A stretch of 64,000 nucleotides of DNA from Bacillota bacterium (GTDB lineage Bacteria; Bacillota; Clostridia; Lachnospirales; Lachnospiraceae), in NCBI GenBank assembly GCA_029224465.1, contig JAQXUQ010000031.1, positions 17,002 to 81,001 of the forward strand. The letters are read 5' to 3'. The notes under the pieces were generated by a model that saw only the letters and a list, made by a program, of their open reading frames with translations, was not told the origin of the DNA and searched no databases. The stretch's first letter is position 1; every line of letters starts with the position of its first letter. Both the position numbers and the translations under genes were made by a program. Shown piece after piece: positions 17,834 through 26,412 of this stretch.

Positions 17834-19276
17834 TTACTTGGAAGCGTCCGCGTACTTGGTCAATGTCTCGATCCAGCTGCCGACACCGAAAGCCGCGTCC
17901 GCGCAATACTGCGGATCTTCAAGAACGAGTTCTCCCGTGGTTGTCCACCAGTCGTAGCCGCGGTCGTCTTTCGCAGGATAAACGTCCTTGCCGGATTCGT
18001 CCTGTCCGCCGGTCTGGTGATGATAGGTTTCCTCGGTCTGTTTTGCAACTTCCGGATTTGCGGAATAGCCGCCCATGTCCTTGCCCCATGCGCTGAAGCC
18101 GTCGACAGTGCAGGTCATGTACTGGATAAACGCGCAGGCTGTCCAGGGAAGGGGACTGTTTTTCGTAAGGAACAGATAGTGGCAATAGCCATAGCCGCCG
18201 ATTCCGGTATATCCATCCTGATAAGCCGCGACCGTGATATTGTTGACTGATACGGTTGCTGATTCTTCAACAGAGCGGAGCTTCGAGTAAACCAGAAGTC
18301 CGGCCTGATCCTTCGCGGACTTGTCTACGAGCGTGTTGCAGATCGGTCCGTCGTCGGTCTGTGCATTGTAGTTTTCGACCCAGAGCTTGATCCACGCGAG
18401 CGCATACGCACCGTTCTCACCAAGGCCGAAGTCCTCTGCATCCTGCGAAAGCTCCTTGATAACCGGATCAAAGTACGCCTTATGCGCATCATCCAGCTTG
18501 TCATACGCAGCTTTGAGCATGTCCGCGTATTTGTCCTGTGTCAGCATATACAGGAAATTCTTTCCGACAAGCTCGGAATCAATGTCCATGTACAGCGGAT
18601 GCTGATCCTTGTAAATGAAATCCCAGCAGTTGGTATACTTGGCGCTGCCGGTATTGTTGAACATAAAGACCTTGTTCAAGGTCTGCAGCGGAAGGAACCC
18701 GTCGTATGCGTCTGCGGTTGTTCCGTTCGCTTCTGCCCATTCCTTCGGAATATAGGTCTTCAGGATACCGGTATCGACCATTTTGGTCTGAATCTGGTTG
18801 CCGTCCTGAATCAGGGTCATCGCAAAGGTTCCCGTATCCTTCAGCGAATCTGCAGAAAGCTGCTCGAAGATTTTGTTGTTCTTGGGCTGCTGCCACTCGA
18901 ATTCCATGTTGTAGCCGGGATCGATGGTCTTTAAGTGATCAATGAAAAGAGGAAGTGCTGTTTTGCCGCGGCTGGAGTTGCCGACGCCGTAAAACGTCTT
19001 GCCGTTTGACTCTTCAATTGCCTTTTTATACAGATCCTCGGCGCTCATGGTCTGTGCCTGTGCGATGATTGCGTCAATTCCGGTCAGATCCTCCGCAGCT
19101 TCCTTCTGCGTCGCAGCTTCCGTAGCAGCCGGCGCGGCGCTTTCTGTCGATGCTGCGCTGCTGCCCGCATCGGTTTTCGAACCTCCCCCGCCACCTGATG
19201 AAGAACTTCCGCAGCCTGCCAGAAGTGTTGCTGCCATGGCAGCTGTAAGAATAAGCGATACAACCTTTCTGTTCAT
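17834..19276 (-). CDS. ABC importer substrate-binding lipoprotein
   Basis: A 480-residue extracytoplasmic solute-binding protein. A lipoprotein signal ends in LAGC (18-21), followed by a Ser/Gly and Ala/Thr-rich linker to about residue 60, then a two-lobe periplasmic-binding fold. ATG at 19,276 has GGGAGGTAAT before it. It heads the importer operon and is separated from the permease gene by an attenuator hairpin, as is common for abundant binding proteins. A promoter is likely in 19,277-19,422 (TTGCAT, 16 bp, TATAGG on the minus strand). A 13-bp palindrome TCGGTTTTACCGA (19,366-19,378) lies just upstream of it and could be the response-regulator site. The ligand is not readable from sequence. 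Confidence 0.85.
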   Translation of the reverse strand: MNRKVVSLILTAAMAATLLAGCGSSSSGGGGGSKTDAGSSAASTESAAPAATEAATQKEAAEDLTGIDAIIAQAQTMSAEDLYKKAIEESNGKTFYGVGNSSRGKTALPLFIDHLKTIDPGYNMEFEWQQPKNNKIFEQLSADSLKDTGTFAMTLIQDGNQIQTKMVDTGILKTYIPKEWAEANGTTADAYDGFLPLQTLNKVFMFNNTGSAKYTNCWDFIYKDQHPLYMDIDSELVGKNFLYMLTQDKYADMLKAAYDKLDDAHKAYFDPVIKELSQDAEDFGLGENGAYALAWIKLWVENYNAQTDDGPICNTLVDKSAKDQAGLLVYSKLRSVEESATVSVNNITVAAYQDGYTGIGGYGYCHYLFLTKNSPLPWTACAFIQYMTCTVDGFSAWGKDMGGYSANPEVAKQTEETYHHQTGGQDESGKDVYPAKDDRGYDWWTTTGELVLEDPQYCADAAFGVGSWIETLTKYADASK

Positions 19277-19365
19277 AATTCATTACCTCCCGATACATTG
19301 ATTATGGATTGACCTTCTGATGAGCAATACCCCTATATTTCTCATCGTCCACAATGCAAGTTTAG

Positions 19366-19378
19366 TCGGTTTTACCGA
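19366..19378. promoter_or_regulatory. Palindrome upstream of the importer promoter
   Basis: TCGGT-TTT-ACCGA, perfect 5-bp arms, just upstream of the likely -35 of the binding-protein gene and next to the response-regulator gene. It is a candidate operator, by position only. Confidence 0.4.
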
Positions 19379-19422
19379 AATTATGAATGGATTGTACTGA
19401 CTTTTTATGTATTATTCTGACA

Positions 19423-20196
19423 TTATGCCTTTTCCTGATACTCGCTGGGTGACATTCCCGTCATTTTGCGAAAAGTGTTTGAAAAATATCCGACATCCTG
19501 ATACCCCGCGCACCTTGCGGCTTCCGACACGCGGCAGTGTACATCACGCAGCAGACGCATCGACACGCGGATTCGGAACGTCGTCACGTAGGTCGAAACA
19601 CTCATCCCGGTATCCTTCTTGAACAGGCGCGAAAGATGTCCTTCCGAGATGTCCAGCGCCGCCGCGACCGTGCTGATGCTCACGTTCTCTTCCTTGTAAT
19701 GCTCTTCGATATACCGGATTGCGGAACGCACATAACGGTTCATGGATGGATTCTGTGTGACCAGTGGCAGAAGCCTGCCGTCCCTTTCTTCCCGTTCCTC
19801 CTGCGCAGCATTTGCATTCTCCGCGCTCTGCGGGCTCGTGATTCTTCTGATCGCGGACTCCAGCTGTCCGTCCGCAAACGGCTTCAGGATATAATCGACT
19901 GCACCGAGCCGGAGTGCTTTCTGAATATAGGCAAAATCACTGTATGCCGTAAGAAATATAGTCTTTACCGCGATTCCCCGTTTCCGCAGCTGCATGGTCA
20001 TATCGAGTCCGTCCATCAGAGGCATGCGGATATCGCAGATGACAAGGTCCGGGTGTCTCGCCAGAATCAGATCGAAGCCGCTTTTCCCATCTGCAGCTTC
20101 TCCAACGATGCGGCATTCCACGCTCTCCCAGTCGGTATTATGAATGATCCCCTGACGGACATGCATTTCATCGTCGATGACAACAACATCGTACAT
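19423..20196 (-). CDS. YesN-type response regulator (REC + AraC HTH)
   Basis: A 257-residue DNA-binding response regulator. The receiver domain (1-120) has the acidic pair D8/D9, phosphoacceptor Asp55 (VICDIRMP), Thr83 (FLTAYSD) and Lys105 (ILKPF). A short linker leads to an AraC-type double HTH (about 155-255) with the typical VSEAARCAGYQDVGYFS and FRKMTGMSPSEY segments. Its partner should be the LytS/YesM-type kinase encoded divergently. The gene faces the importer operon and probably activates it. The region before the ATG is GGGGAAACTGCC. HptR, which controls hexose-phosphate uptake in staphylococci, has this architecture. Confidence 0.9.
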   Translation of the reverse strand: MYDVVVIDDEMHVRQGIIHNTDWESVECRIVGEAADGKSGFDLILARHPDLVICDIRMPLMDGLDMTMQLRKRGIAVKTIFLTAYSDFAYIQKALRLGAVDYILKPFADGQLESAIRRITSPQSAENANAAQEEREERDGRLLPLVTQNPSMNRYVRSAIRYIEEHYKEENVSISTVAAALDISEGHLSRLFKKDTGMSVSTYVTTFRIRVSMRLLRDVHCRVSEAARCAGYQDVGYFSNTFRKMTGMSPSEYQEKA

Positions 20197-20232
20197 GGCA
20201 GTTTCCCCGCTTTCGCATTGTTCCTTTTATTG

Positions 20233-20252
20233 TAGCACGGTAAAATGTGCTA
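20233..20252. promoter_or_regulatory. Inverted repeat overlapping the sensor-operon promoter
   Basis: TAGCAC-8-GTGCTA, perfect 6-bp arms, in the 66-bp divergent intergenic region. Its right arm overlaps a TATTCT -10-like box (20,251-20,256) only 6 bp before the ATG at 20,263. There is no Shine-Dalgarno, so the sensor mRNA may be leaderless. It is a candidate autoregulatory operator. Confidence 0.5.
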
Positions 20253-20262
20253 TTCTTGAATC

Positions 20263-21375
20263 ATGAAATCCGTATCGAATAAAAAGTTAATCTTTTTCAT
20301 GATCGCATCCGCTGCGCTGATTGCCGGTTGTGCGTCGTCAGAGCAAGTCTCCGTTATGCCTCCTTCCGACGAGCAGCGGCTTGTCATCTACACTGCTCAT
20401 AAGGAAGAAGTCTATCGGCCTGTCATCGAAGAGTTCGAGGATCAGACGGGGATCTGGGTCGATGTGCAGGCAGGTGGAACCACGCAGATGCTGCGCAGGA
20501 TCCGGCAGGAGCAGTCTGCGGTCACTTCCAGCAAAACGTCGCGGTCCGCGGTCACTTCCGGCAAAACATCCCCCGCCGACATCATGTTCGGCGGCGGCGC
20601 GGAGAATCTGGAGGCGTATCGGGATTGTTTTGCCCCGTATCATTCACCGCTCGAAGGCAGTATCAGTTCCTCTTTCCGCTCCCCCGACGGTACATGGACG
20701 CCTTTCACGGAGCTGCCGATCGTCTTCATCTATAACAGCAAACTTGTCGCGCAGCAAAACGCGCCGCGCAGCTGGAAGGATTTCTTGGACGGCAAATGGA
20801 GCGGTCAGATCAGTTTTGCCGATCCTCAGAAGTCAGGAACCAGTATCACGATTCTGGAAACGCTCAAGCTTGTGAATGACACGCAGGGCTGGGGAATGCG
20901 GGAGGAAGAGGTGCTTTCGCAGTTTGCGGAACAGCTCGGCGGACATCTGGCTGCCGGCTCCGGAGATGTGCCCGGAGAAGTGGCATCCGGTACCCGTATG
21001 GTCGGTATCACGCTGGAAGAAACCGCGCTGAAGTTCATGGCGGGAGGCAGCGATATCGGCATGATTTATCCGGAGGAAGGGACAAGCGCAGTTCCGGACT
21101 GCGTCGCGATTGTGCGATCTGCGCCGCACGAAGCGAACGCAAAACGCTTTGTAGACTTTGTTATTGACCGTCCTGTTCAAAAATACACGGAAACCAATCT
21201 CTTCCGCCGTTCGATACGTACAGATGTGCATGAGACAATTCGCGGCACAAACGGACTTTCAGAACAAGACACCGGTACGCTGCACATTCTGCCGTTTGAC
21301 GTACCCGGTGCAAGCGAAGACGGTCATGACATGCTCGAAAAATTTCTTTCGTACATGCGGCAGGAGAATGCATGA
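20263..21375 (+). CDS. Binding-protein-like sensor lipoprotein of a two-component system
   Basis: A 370-residue lipoprotein (signal ending IAGCASS) with an iron(III)/AfuA-type binding fold: LVIYTAHKEEVYRPVIEEFE start, TELPIVFIYNS, and GIMYPEEG-like GMIYPEEGT. It lies directly upstream of the kinase with a 4-base ATGA overlap, and is separate from the importer's own binding protein. This is the HptA-HptS arrangement, in which a binding protein presents ligand to the kinase. A 30-bp unit is duplicated in tandem (20,515-20,544 and 20,545-20,574), giving SAVTSSKTSR followed by SAVTSGKTSP. No ribosome site is visible. The ligand is inferred to be that of the neighbouring importer. Confidence 0.83.
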   Translation: MKSVSNKKLIFFMIASAALIAGCASSEQVSVMPPSDEQRLVIYTAHKEEVYRPVIEEFEDQTGIWVDVQAGGTTQMLRRIRQEQSAVTSSKTSRSAVTSGKTSPADIMFGGGAENLEAYRDCFAPYHSPLEGSISSSFRSPDGTWTPFTELPIVFIYNSKLVAQQNAPRSWKDFLDGKWSGQISFADPQKSGTSITILETLKLVNDTQGWGMREEEVLSQFAEQLGGHLAAGSGDVPGEVASGTRMVGITLEETALKFMAGGSDIGMIYPEEGTSAVPDCVAIVRSAPHEANAKRFVDFVIDRPVQKYTETNLFRRSIRTDVHETIRGTNGLSEQDTGTLHILPFDVPGASEDGHDMLEKFLSYMRQENA

Positions 21376-23153
21376 AAATTCGCAGCTACATTCAGAAATC
21401 TTATAAGCGGCAGCTGCAGCTGTACTTTATTACCTCTTCGGTTATTCCGATCGCGGTCAGCGGGTTCCTTCTGGTAGGCTTGTTCCGGTATCAGGCGGAA
21501 AAGGATTTGTCGAAACAGGATCTGCGCAGACAGAATCAGATTGCAGCGATTCTCTCGGATGCTTTCACGCTTGCCGAAAACGGAATCCGGGAAGTCGCGG
21601 AAGATCCGGATATCGCATCTGCACTGCGGAGCGGCAAGGTGCAGTCGCACAATGTCTACGCTGCTTTGTACCGGAAAACCGGCAGGCTGCGGAACTTTGC
21701 AACGGCAGACATCTATTCCGGCGGAAAGCGCATCTACTCGACAGGCAGCGGTACCGAGAGCCGGACCCTTCCGACGGACTTCGGCATTCTGGCAAAAGCC
21801 CGGGAATCAAAGGGCAAAGTCGTGTACCGGGCCGGTTACGCAGGAGACCTTGCAGCAGACAGTTCTCTGAATACAGCGCAAAGCAGCCGCCGCGAACCCT
21901 GCATTCAGATTGCCGGTCAAATTCAGGAAAATGAAGGGTATGCCGTCGTCACGATCCGGAAAGCAGGGCTGGACCTGCTCCTGCAGGGTTCCTATGGAGC
22001 GGATGAAGGTATTCTTGTGATGAACCGTTTCTGGGAGCCGGTATACAGTGCGGGCGCTCTCGCGGATCCGGACGCGGCTTCGCTGTTCCGCAGGAATCTG
22101 CTCTCCGCGCAGCCGGTTCGGCAGGATTATCCCGACAATTTCTACAGTGTCCCGATCGGCGGCACCGGACTGACGCTTGTGTATATGACAGCGCCTGCTT
22201 TATCTCCGGGCATCTTTCATTCTCTGCTGAATGTTGTTTTGTTCTTCTGTGTGCTGATGATTCCTCTGGGACTTCTGTTTGCAAATTATATGTCCCGGTA
22301 TCTGTCCCGGCCGATTGCAGAACTCGGTGCCGCGATGCGCAGCTTCCGGCACGGCGACATGAACGCGCAGGTACATATGGACCGCGATGATGAGCTGGGG
22401 CTTCTTGCGGAAGGGTTCAACAAAACGACGGTGCGTCTGCGCGAAAACATAGAAGAACAGATTCGCCAGCAGAAGCATCTGAACGAGACTAAAATCCGGA
22501 TGCTGCAGGCGCAGCTGAATCCGCATTTTCTTTACAACACGCTCGACACCATCAAGTGGGTCGGCATAGAGCATCAGGTTCCGGAAGTGGCGCAGCTTGC
22601 GCAGAATCTTGCCGGTCTTCTGCGTCAAAGCATCTCGAACCGTCAGTTTATCACGCTCTCGGAAGAGCTGGACATGGTCGAAAACTACTGCAATATTCAG
22701 GAGTTCCGGTTCGGATATTCCTTTTCTTACGAATGTGAGGTTCCGGAGGATCTGATGGGCTGCATCGTGCCCAAGCTGATCCTGCAGCCGGTTGTGGAGA
22801 ACGCGATCATTCACGGCCTCGAAGGCGTAGAGGACGGACTGGTAAAGGTAAGTGCGGCGCGAAAGCCGCACCGATGTGCAGGCGAAGCGGATATTGACGG
22901 GGCCGGCGCGCCGCAGGACGACTTGGAAATTATTGTCATCGACAACGGCCGCGGAATCAGCGACAAAATGATTGATATTCTTGACCGGCATGATGCCGGT
23001 CAACTCTCCGGACATCTCGGCTTCCGGAACGTGGATACGATTCTGCGTATGTTCTATGGCGATTCCTATGGGATTCATGCTTCGCGCCGCGAAGAAGGCG
23101 GGACGCAGGTTTCACTGCTGTTGCCGGCGACCTGCGCCATGATAAAAGAGTAA
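21372..23153 (+). CDS. YesM/LytS-type sensor histidine kinase
   Basis: A 593-residue membrane kinase. Helix 1 (about 17-38), an extracytoplasmic sensing domain (40-280), helix 2 (284-305), then HAMP (306-360). The His_kinase box QLNPHFLYNTLD carries phosphoacceptor His385, and the C-terminal ATPase has the N box (VVENAIIHGLE) and DNGRGIS. A loop near 500-515 (HRCAGEADIDGAGAP) is inserted in the ATPase domain. ATG overlaps the upstream sensor-lipoprotein TGA. It should phosphorylate the divergently encoded YesN-type regulator in response to the ligand bound by the lipoprotein. The region after the stop is the repeat tract. Confidence 0.9.
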   Translation: MKIRSYIQKSYKRQLQLYFITSSVIPIAVSGFLLVGLFRYQAEKDLSKQDLRRQNQIAAILSDAFTLAENGIREVAEDPDIASALRSGKVQSHNVYAALYRKTGRLRNFATADIYSGGKRIYSTGSGTESRTLPTDFGILAKARESKGKVVYRAGYAGDLAADSSLNTAQSSRREPCIQIAGQIQENEGYAVVTIRKAGLDLLLQGSYGADEGILVMNRFWEPVYSAGALADPDAASLFRRNLLSAQPVRQDYPDNFYSVPIGGTGLTLVYMTAPALSPGIFHSLLNVVLFFCVLMIPLGLLFANYMSRYLSRPIAELGAAMRSFRHGDMNAQVHMDRDDELGLLAEGFNKTTVRLRENIEEQIRQQKHLNETKIRMLQAQLNPHFLYNTLDTIKWVGIEHQVPEVAQLAQNLAGLLRQSISNRQFITLSEELDMVENYCNIQEFRFGYSFSYECEVPEDLMGCIVPKLILQPVVENAIIHGLEGVEDGLVKVSAARKPHRCAGEADIDGAGAPQDDLEIIVIDNGRGISDKMIDILDRHDAGQLSGHLGFRNVDTILRMFYGDSYGIHASRREEGGTQVSLLLPATCAMIKE

Positions 23154-23864
23154 GCAAATCCTTGTTCTCGCGGCGCCCGCGCCACAGCATGCCCTGCCTC
23201 CTGCCTCTCTGTGGGCGCCCCGCAACATCTTGCTCTGCTCCTTCCCTCTCTGCGGGCGCCCCGCAATATCTTGCTCTGCTCCTTCTCTCTGCGGGCGCCC
23301 CGCAAGAAAGACTTCTAGCAAAATCCGGAATTTCTGAAATTTGCAAGAAGAGATAGCACCACAGGCAGTAATTCTTCTTGCAAATTGTTTGAAATCTTTT
23401 CTCGCGAAGAAAGGCTTCTTGCAAATCCGGGAAATTTTCGGTTCTGCAAGAAATGAAAAGCAAGTGAGAGCACGCCTGCGCTGACAGCTTGTTCTCGCGG
23501 CGCCCCGCCAAGGCATCCCCTGCTCCTTGCCTCTCTGCGAATTCCCCCGTAACATCTTGCTATGCTCCTTCCCTCTCTGCGGGCGCCCCGCAAGAAAGAC
23601 TTCTTGCAAAATTCGGAATTTCTGAAATTTGCAAGAAGCGATTGGCTCGCTGGAAGTGATTCTTCTTGCAAATAGTTTGAATTCTTATCTCGCGAAGAAA
23701 GGCTTCTTGCAAATCCGGGAAATTTTCGGTTCTGCAAGAAATGAAAAGCAAGTGAGAGCGCGCCTGCGCTGACAGCTTGTTCTCGGGGCGCCCCGCCAAG
23801 GCATCCCCTGCTCTTTTCCTCTCCTCGGACGCCCCGCAAGAAATGTCCCACTGAAATAGAGCCT
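23154..23864. repeat. 288-bp tandem repeat with nested palindromes in a convergent gap
   Basis: A 711-bp region between two converging genes. Two copies of a 288-bp unit lie head to tail (23,291-23,578 and 23,579 to about 23,855) at high identity. Before them are shorter repeats of CTCTGCGGGCGCCCCGCAA spaced about 40-60 bp. Each unit holds TGCGGG-CGC-CCCGCA hairpins and several copies of TTCTTGCAAA in both orientations. One of these forms CTTCTTGCAAA...TTTGCAAGAAG over about 40 nt. The unit length is a multiple of three, so long minus-strand frames stay open in more than one register. There is no ribosome site or recognisable protein. I read it as noncoding. Confidence 0.8.
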
Positions 23865-25352
23865 TTACTTCCCGCTTCTCCCCTCATACAGCCCGTCATC
23901 CATCACATCCGCCAGCTTCTTCGTCGACGGCGCAAAGCCGAACGCGGTCCCGTCGCCGGCCGCCGCGACCAGAAAGCCGATAATTCTCGGCCGGCGCAGC
24001 GCGTAATCGAGTCCGTCATAAGTCTGCTTGTAGAACTCGTTGTAATATTCAATGACATTCATCTTCATGCGGACAAAGCTTGTAATACCGGTACTTTGCG
24101 TTTCCACGAGCGACCCGTCAGTTTTGACGTAGTAGTAAAGCGGCACACGCAGCGGCGCGATCCTGTCACAGTGCAGGACATATTCCAGCACGAAAATGAA
24201 ATCCTCGCACCAGTTGAGGTCCTCATCCATCCGAAGATGAAACTTTTCAATGATCGAGCGGCGGAAAAACTTGTTCCAGATAACACCATAATAAAAATCC
24301 GCAGGGTTCTTCATCATCTCATCGGCGTACCCTTGCCTCGTCAAAACTTCCCCGCTCCCGATATCCCCCTTCGGCGCCGCATGTTCACCGACGACGCGAT
24401 AGAAATCCGCTATCACCATATCGCAGTGCAAGTCTTCCAGCGTATGCACAAAAAGTGCCGTCGCCTCCGGAATGATCCAGTCATCAGCATCCAGAAACTG
24501 CACATATTCACCCTTTGCAAGATCCAGCGCCAGATTTCTTGTCGATGACACGCCGGAGTTCGGCTTGTGTACCGCGGTGACTCGCGGATCTTCCGCAGCA
24601 TACGCATCCAGAATCGCGCCCGTCTCGTCCTGACTTCCGTCATCCATAAGAATCAGCTCGAAATCCTTGAAATCCTGCCCCAAAACACTGTCTACACATC
24701 GATGCAGAACTGTCCTTGGCTTTCCGTCCGCTCCTGTTACCTGCACTTTCTTGTCCGGGTCGTCGGAGGAAGGCCGCAGCCACGGCTTCGCGGCGTTATA
24801 GCAAGGTATGATAATACTCACTTTCGGGACATGGCTTTCCGCGGCGCCCTGGCTCCCCGAAGCAGCATCGTTCTCCGCTGTGCCGCCAGCCGCGGCATTC
24901 CCGCGGACAATGTGCAGGTCTGCCAGCGTAAGCTTCGGCCGTTTCCGCGCGCCGTTCTTCCCTCCAGCCTGCGCCGCCGTGCGTGCGCTGTTCTTCCCGA
25001 CGGTCAAGGATGTACCGCGCGTGCCGTCCTCACCGCCAGCCTGTGCTGACTTCCGCGCCGCTTTCCTCGCGGCTTTGTCCGGCACATGGATAATCCCCAG
25101 ATCCAGCAGGACAGGATACAAATATGAGGCGCCGAAAACTTTCAAAGCCTTCGGACCTTTGACCGAATAGTTCAATAATTCCGCATTATCCAGTGCCAGA
25201 CACAATGTCGAGTAAGTAATGGATTTTTCCTTGCGGCTGATTTTCATTTCATGCCCGATGACCGAATAGGTAAATTCCAGCCCGCGGGAGGTTGTGAAGG
25301 TGCGGCCGGCGTTGTTTTCCAGCTGCTGCCATACAGCATCATAGTCCATCAT
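23865..25352 (-). CDS. Family 2 glycosyltransferase with an extra N-terminal domain
   Basis: A 495-residue GT-A glycosyltransferase. The catalytic domain (about 160-400) begins VSIIIPCYN and has LILMDDGSQDETG, NSGVSSTRNLAL and FLDADDW (DxD-type metal site), typical of GT2 enzymes that make surface glycans. Before it are about 70 residues (MMDYDAVWQQLENN start, FTYSVIGHEMKISR core) of a domain I cannot name, and an Ala/Lys/Arg-rich linker with repeated AQAGG. I chose the ATG at 25,352, which has AGGGGG eight bases upstream; a longer frame overlaps the LuxR gene. It lies 38 bp behind that regulator. A loop between IIPCYN and the usual Ser-containing segment is longer than normal. Acceptor and sugar are unknown. 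Confidence 0.83.
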   Translation of the reverse strand: MMDYDAVWQQLENNAGRTFTTSRGLEFTYSVIGHEMKISRKEKSITYSTLCLALDNAELLNYSVKGPKALKVFGASYLYPVLLDLGIIHVPDKAARKAARKSAQAGGEDGTRGTSLTVGKNSARTAAQAGGKNGARKRPKLTLADLHIVRGNAAAGGTAENDAASGSQGAAESHVPKVSIIIPCYNAAKPWLRPSSDDPDKKVQVTGADGKPRTVLHRCVDSVLGQDFKDFELILMDDGSQDETGAILDAYAAEDPRVTAVHKPNSGVSSTRNLALDLAKGEYVQFLDADDWIIPEATALFVHTLEDLHCDMVIADFYRVVGEHAAPKGDIGSGEVLTRQGYADEMMKNPADFYYGVIWNKFFRRSIIEKFHLRMDEDLNWCEDFIFVLEYVLHCDRIAPLRVPLYYYVKTDGSLVETQSTGITSFVRMKMNVIEYYNEFYKQTYDGLDYALRRPRIIGFLVAAAGDGTAFGFAPSTKKLADVMDDGLYEGRSGK

Positions 25353-25390
25353 GGTTCTGACCCCCTGTTGATTCTGTTCATGCCCTGTGT

Positions 25391-26275
25391 CTACTGCTTG
25401 AATCGCAGCAGTTCCCATCTGGCTTGAATGCCAAGCTTCCTATATATATGCTGCAGGTGTTTCTTGAGTGTGCCGGCGGAAATCGAAAGCGCCTGCGTGA
25501 TCTGCTCATCCGACTCGCCGGCCAGCAGATGCCCGAGGATTTCCCTTTCCCGATCAGTGAGCGTCTCCTGCTGCGACGGCCAATTGCCGGCTGCTTCGCC
25601 TGCCGTTATATCCGTGCCGCACGACTTCGGCGCGGCAGCCAATCCTGCGGCTGAAAGCGGTGCGGTCTGTGCCGATGCATTCCGCAATGCTGCCGCACCG
25701 CTGCCCGGCCACATCGCCGCGCCGCCGGCGCCTGCGACACCGCGCGTCCCCGCGGCTTCCTCCTGCATAAACCGGATCAGATGGCTGGACAGCACCTGCA
25801 CCGCAAAAACATCCTCGTCCGTGAAGGCACCTTCTTCGCGCGTGCGATAAAACGTAAATACTCCGAGAAATGTACTGCCCGCGAACAGATTCGCCTGCAG
25901 CGTGTCATACACTTGAAACGGCTCATAGCAGGCTTTGTAGATTGGCGTGCTCAGACGTTTTTCGTCGCTTAAAAGACTGCTTTCCCGCAGAATACCCGGG
26001 CGCCCGGCCTCGGACCCCCATAAAAGATGGTCCTCGCCCGAAAGCCTGATATAATTTTCCTCCGCGGGAAGGAAGGAAACCGGGTCACAGACAGGGCGGC
26101 AGAACGAAGGCCGTCCGTCCGGCTTCGGCTCCCCCGCGTGAAGTATACTCGCGAATGCGCAGGACAGGAAACGGCGGGTCATGGAAAGTACCTGTTGCTG
26201 CCTCTGCATGAAATCCGATGTGTCATACAGATGATATAAAATCTCGCTGATTGCCATGACTTCGTAGTTTTCCAT
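25391..26275 (-). CDS. LuxR-type transcriptional regulator with GAF-like sensor
   Basis: A 294-residue regulator. The N-terminal part (about 5-165) looks like a GAF-type sensor (FLGVFTFYRTREEGAFTDEDVFAVQVLSSHL at its end). An Ala/Gly-rich linker (170-225) follows, then a C-terminal LuxR HTH (LTDREREILGHLLAG, SAGTLKKHLQHIYRKLGI). GGAGG five bases before the ATG at 26,275 fixes the start; a TTG four codons earlier is within the ribosome site. It is divergent to the aminotransferase gene and may control it, the glycosyltransferase behind it, or both. The signal is unknown. Confidence 0.82.
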   Translation of the reverse strand: MENYEVMAISEILYHLYDTSDFMQRQQQVLSMTRRFLSCAFASILHAGEPKPDGRPSFCRPVCDPVSFLPAEENYIRLSGEDHLLWGSEAGRPGILRESSLLSDEKRLSTPIYKACYEPFQVYDTLQANLFAGSTFLGVFTFYRTREEGAFTDEDVFAVQVLSSHLIRFMQEEAAGTRGVAGAGGAAMWPGSGAAALRNASAQTAPLSAAGLAAAPKSCGTDITAGEAAGNWPSQQETLTDREREILGHLLAGESDEQITQALSISAGTLKKHLQHIYRKLGIQARWELLRFKQ

Positions 26276-26378
26276 AACGTCCTCCAATACAATGAATATA
26301 CTCTTTCAGAGGTATAAAAGCAAACCGCTGTTCTACTTAAATCGTATAATTGTATACAAAAATACGATCGATAGTCCA

Positions 26379-26407
26379 TTGTACAGTCCGGGCGGCGCCG
26401 CTATAAT
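26379..26407 (+). promoter_or_regulatory. Sigma-70 type promoter of the aminotransferase gene
   Basis: TTGTAC (26,379-26,384), a 17-bp spacer and TATAAT (26,402-26,407). Transcription should start near 26,414, giving a leader of about 115 nt. Confidence 0.88.
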
Positions 26408-26412
26408 AAGGA

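Noticed and set aside
23154..23864. CRISPR array
   Set aside because: Units are 288 bp or irregular, without regular 28-37 bp repeats and unique spacers, and no cas genes are nearby.
23112..23899. Minus-strand frames up to 194 codons across the 288-bp repeats
   Set aside because: More than one register is open at once, no ribosome site, no recognisable domain; the open frames follow from repeat length and composition.
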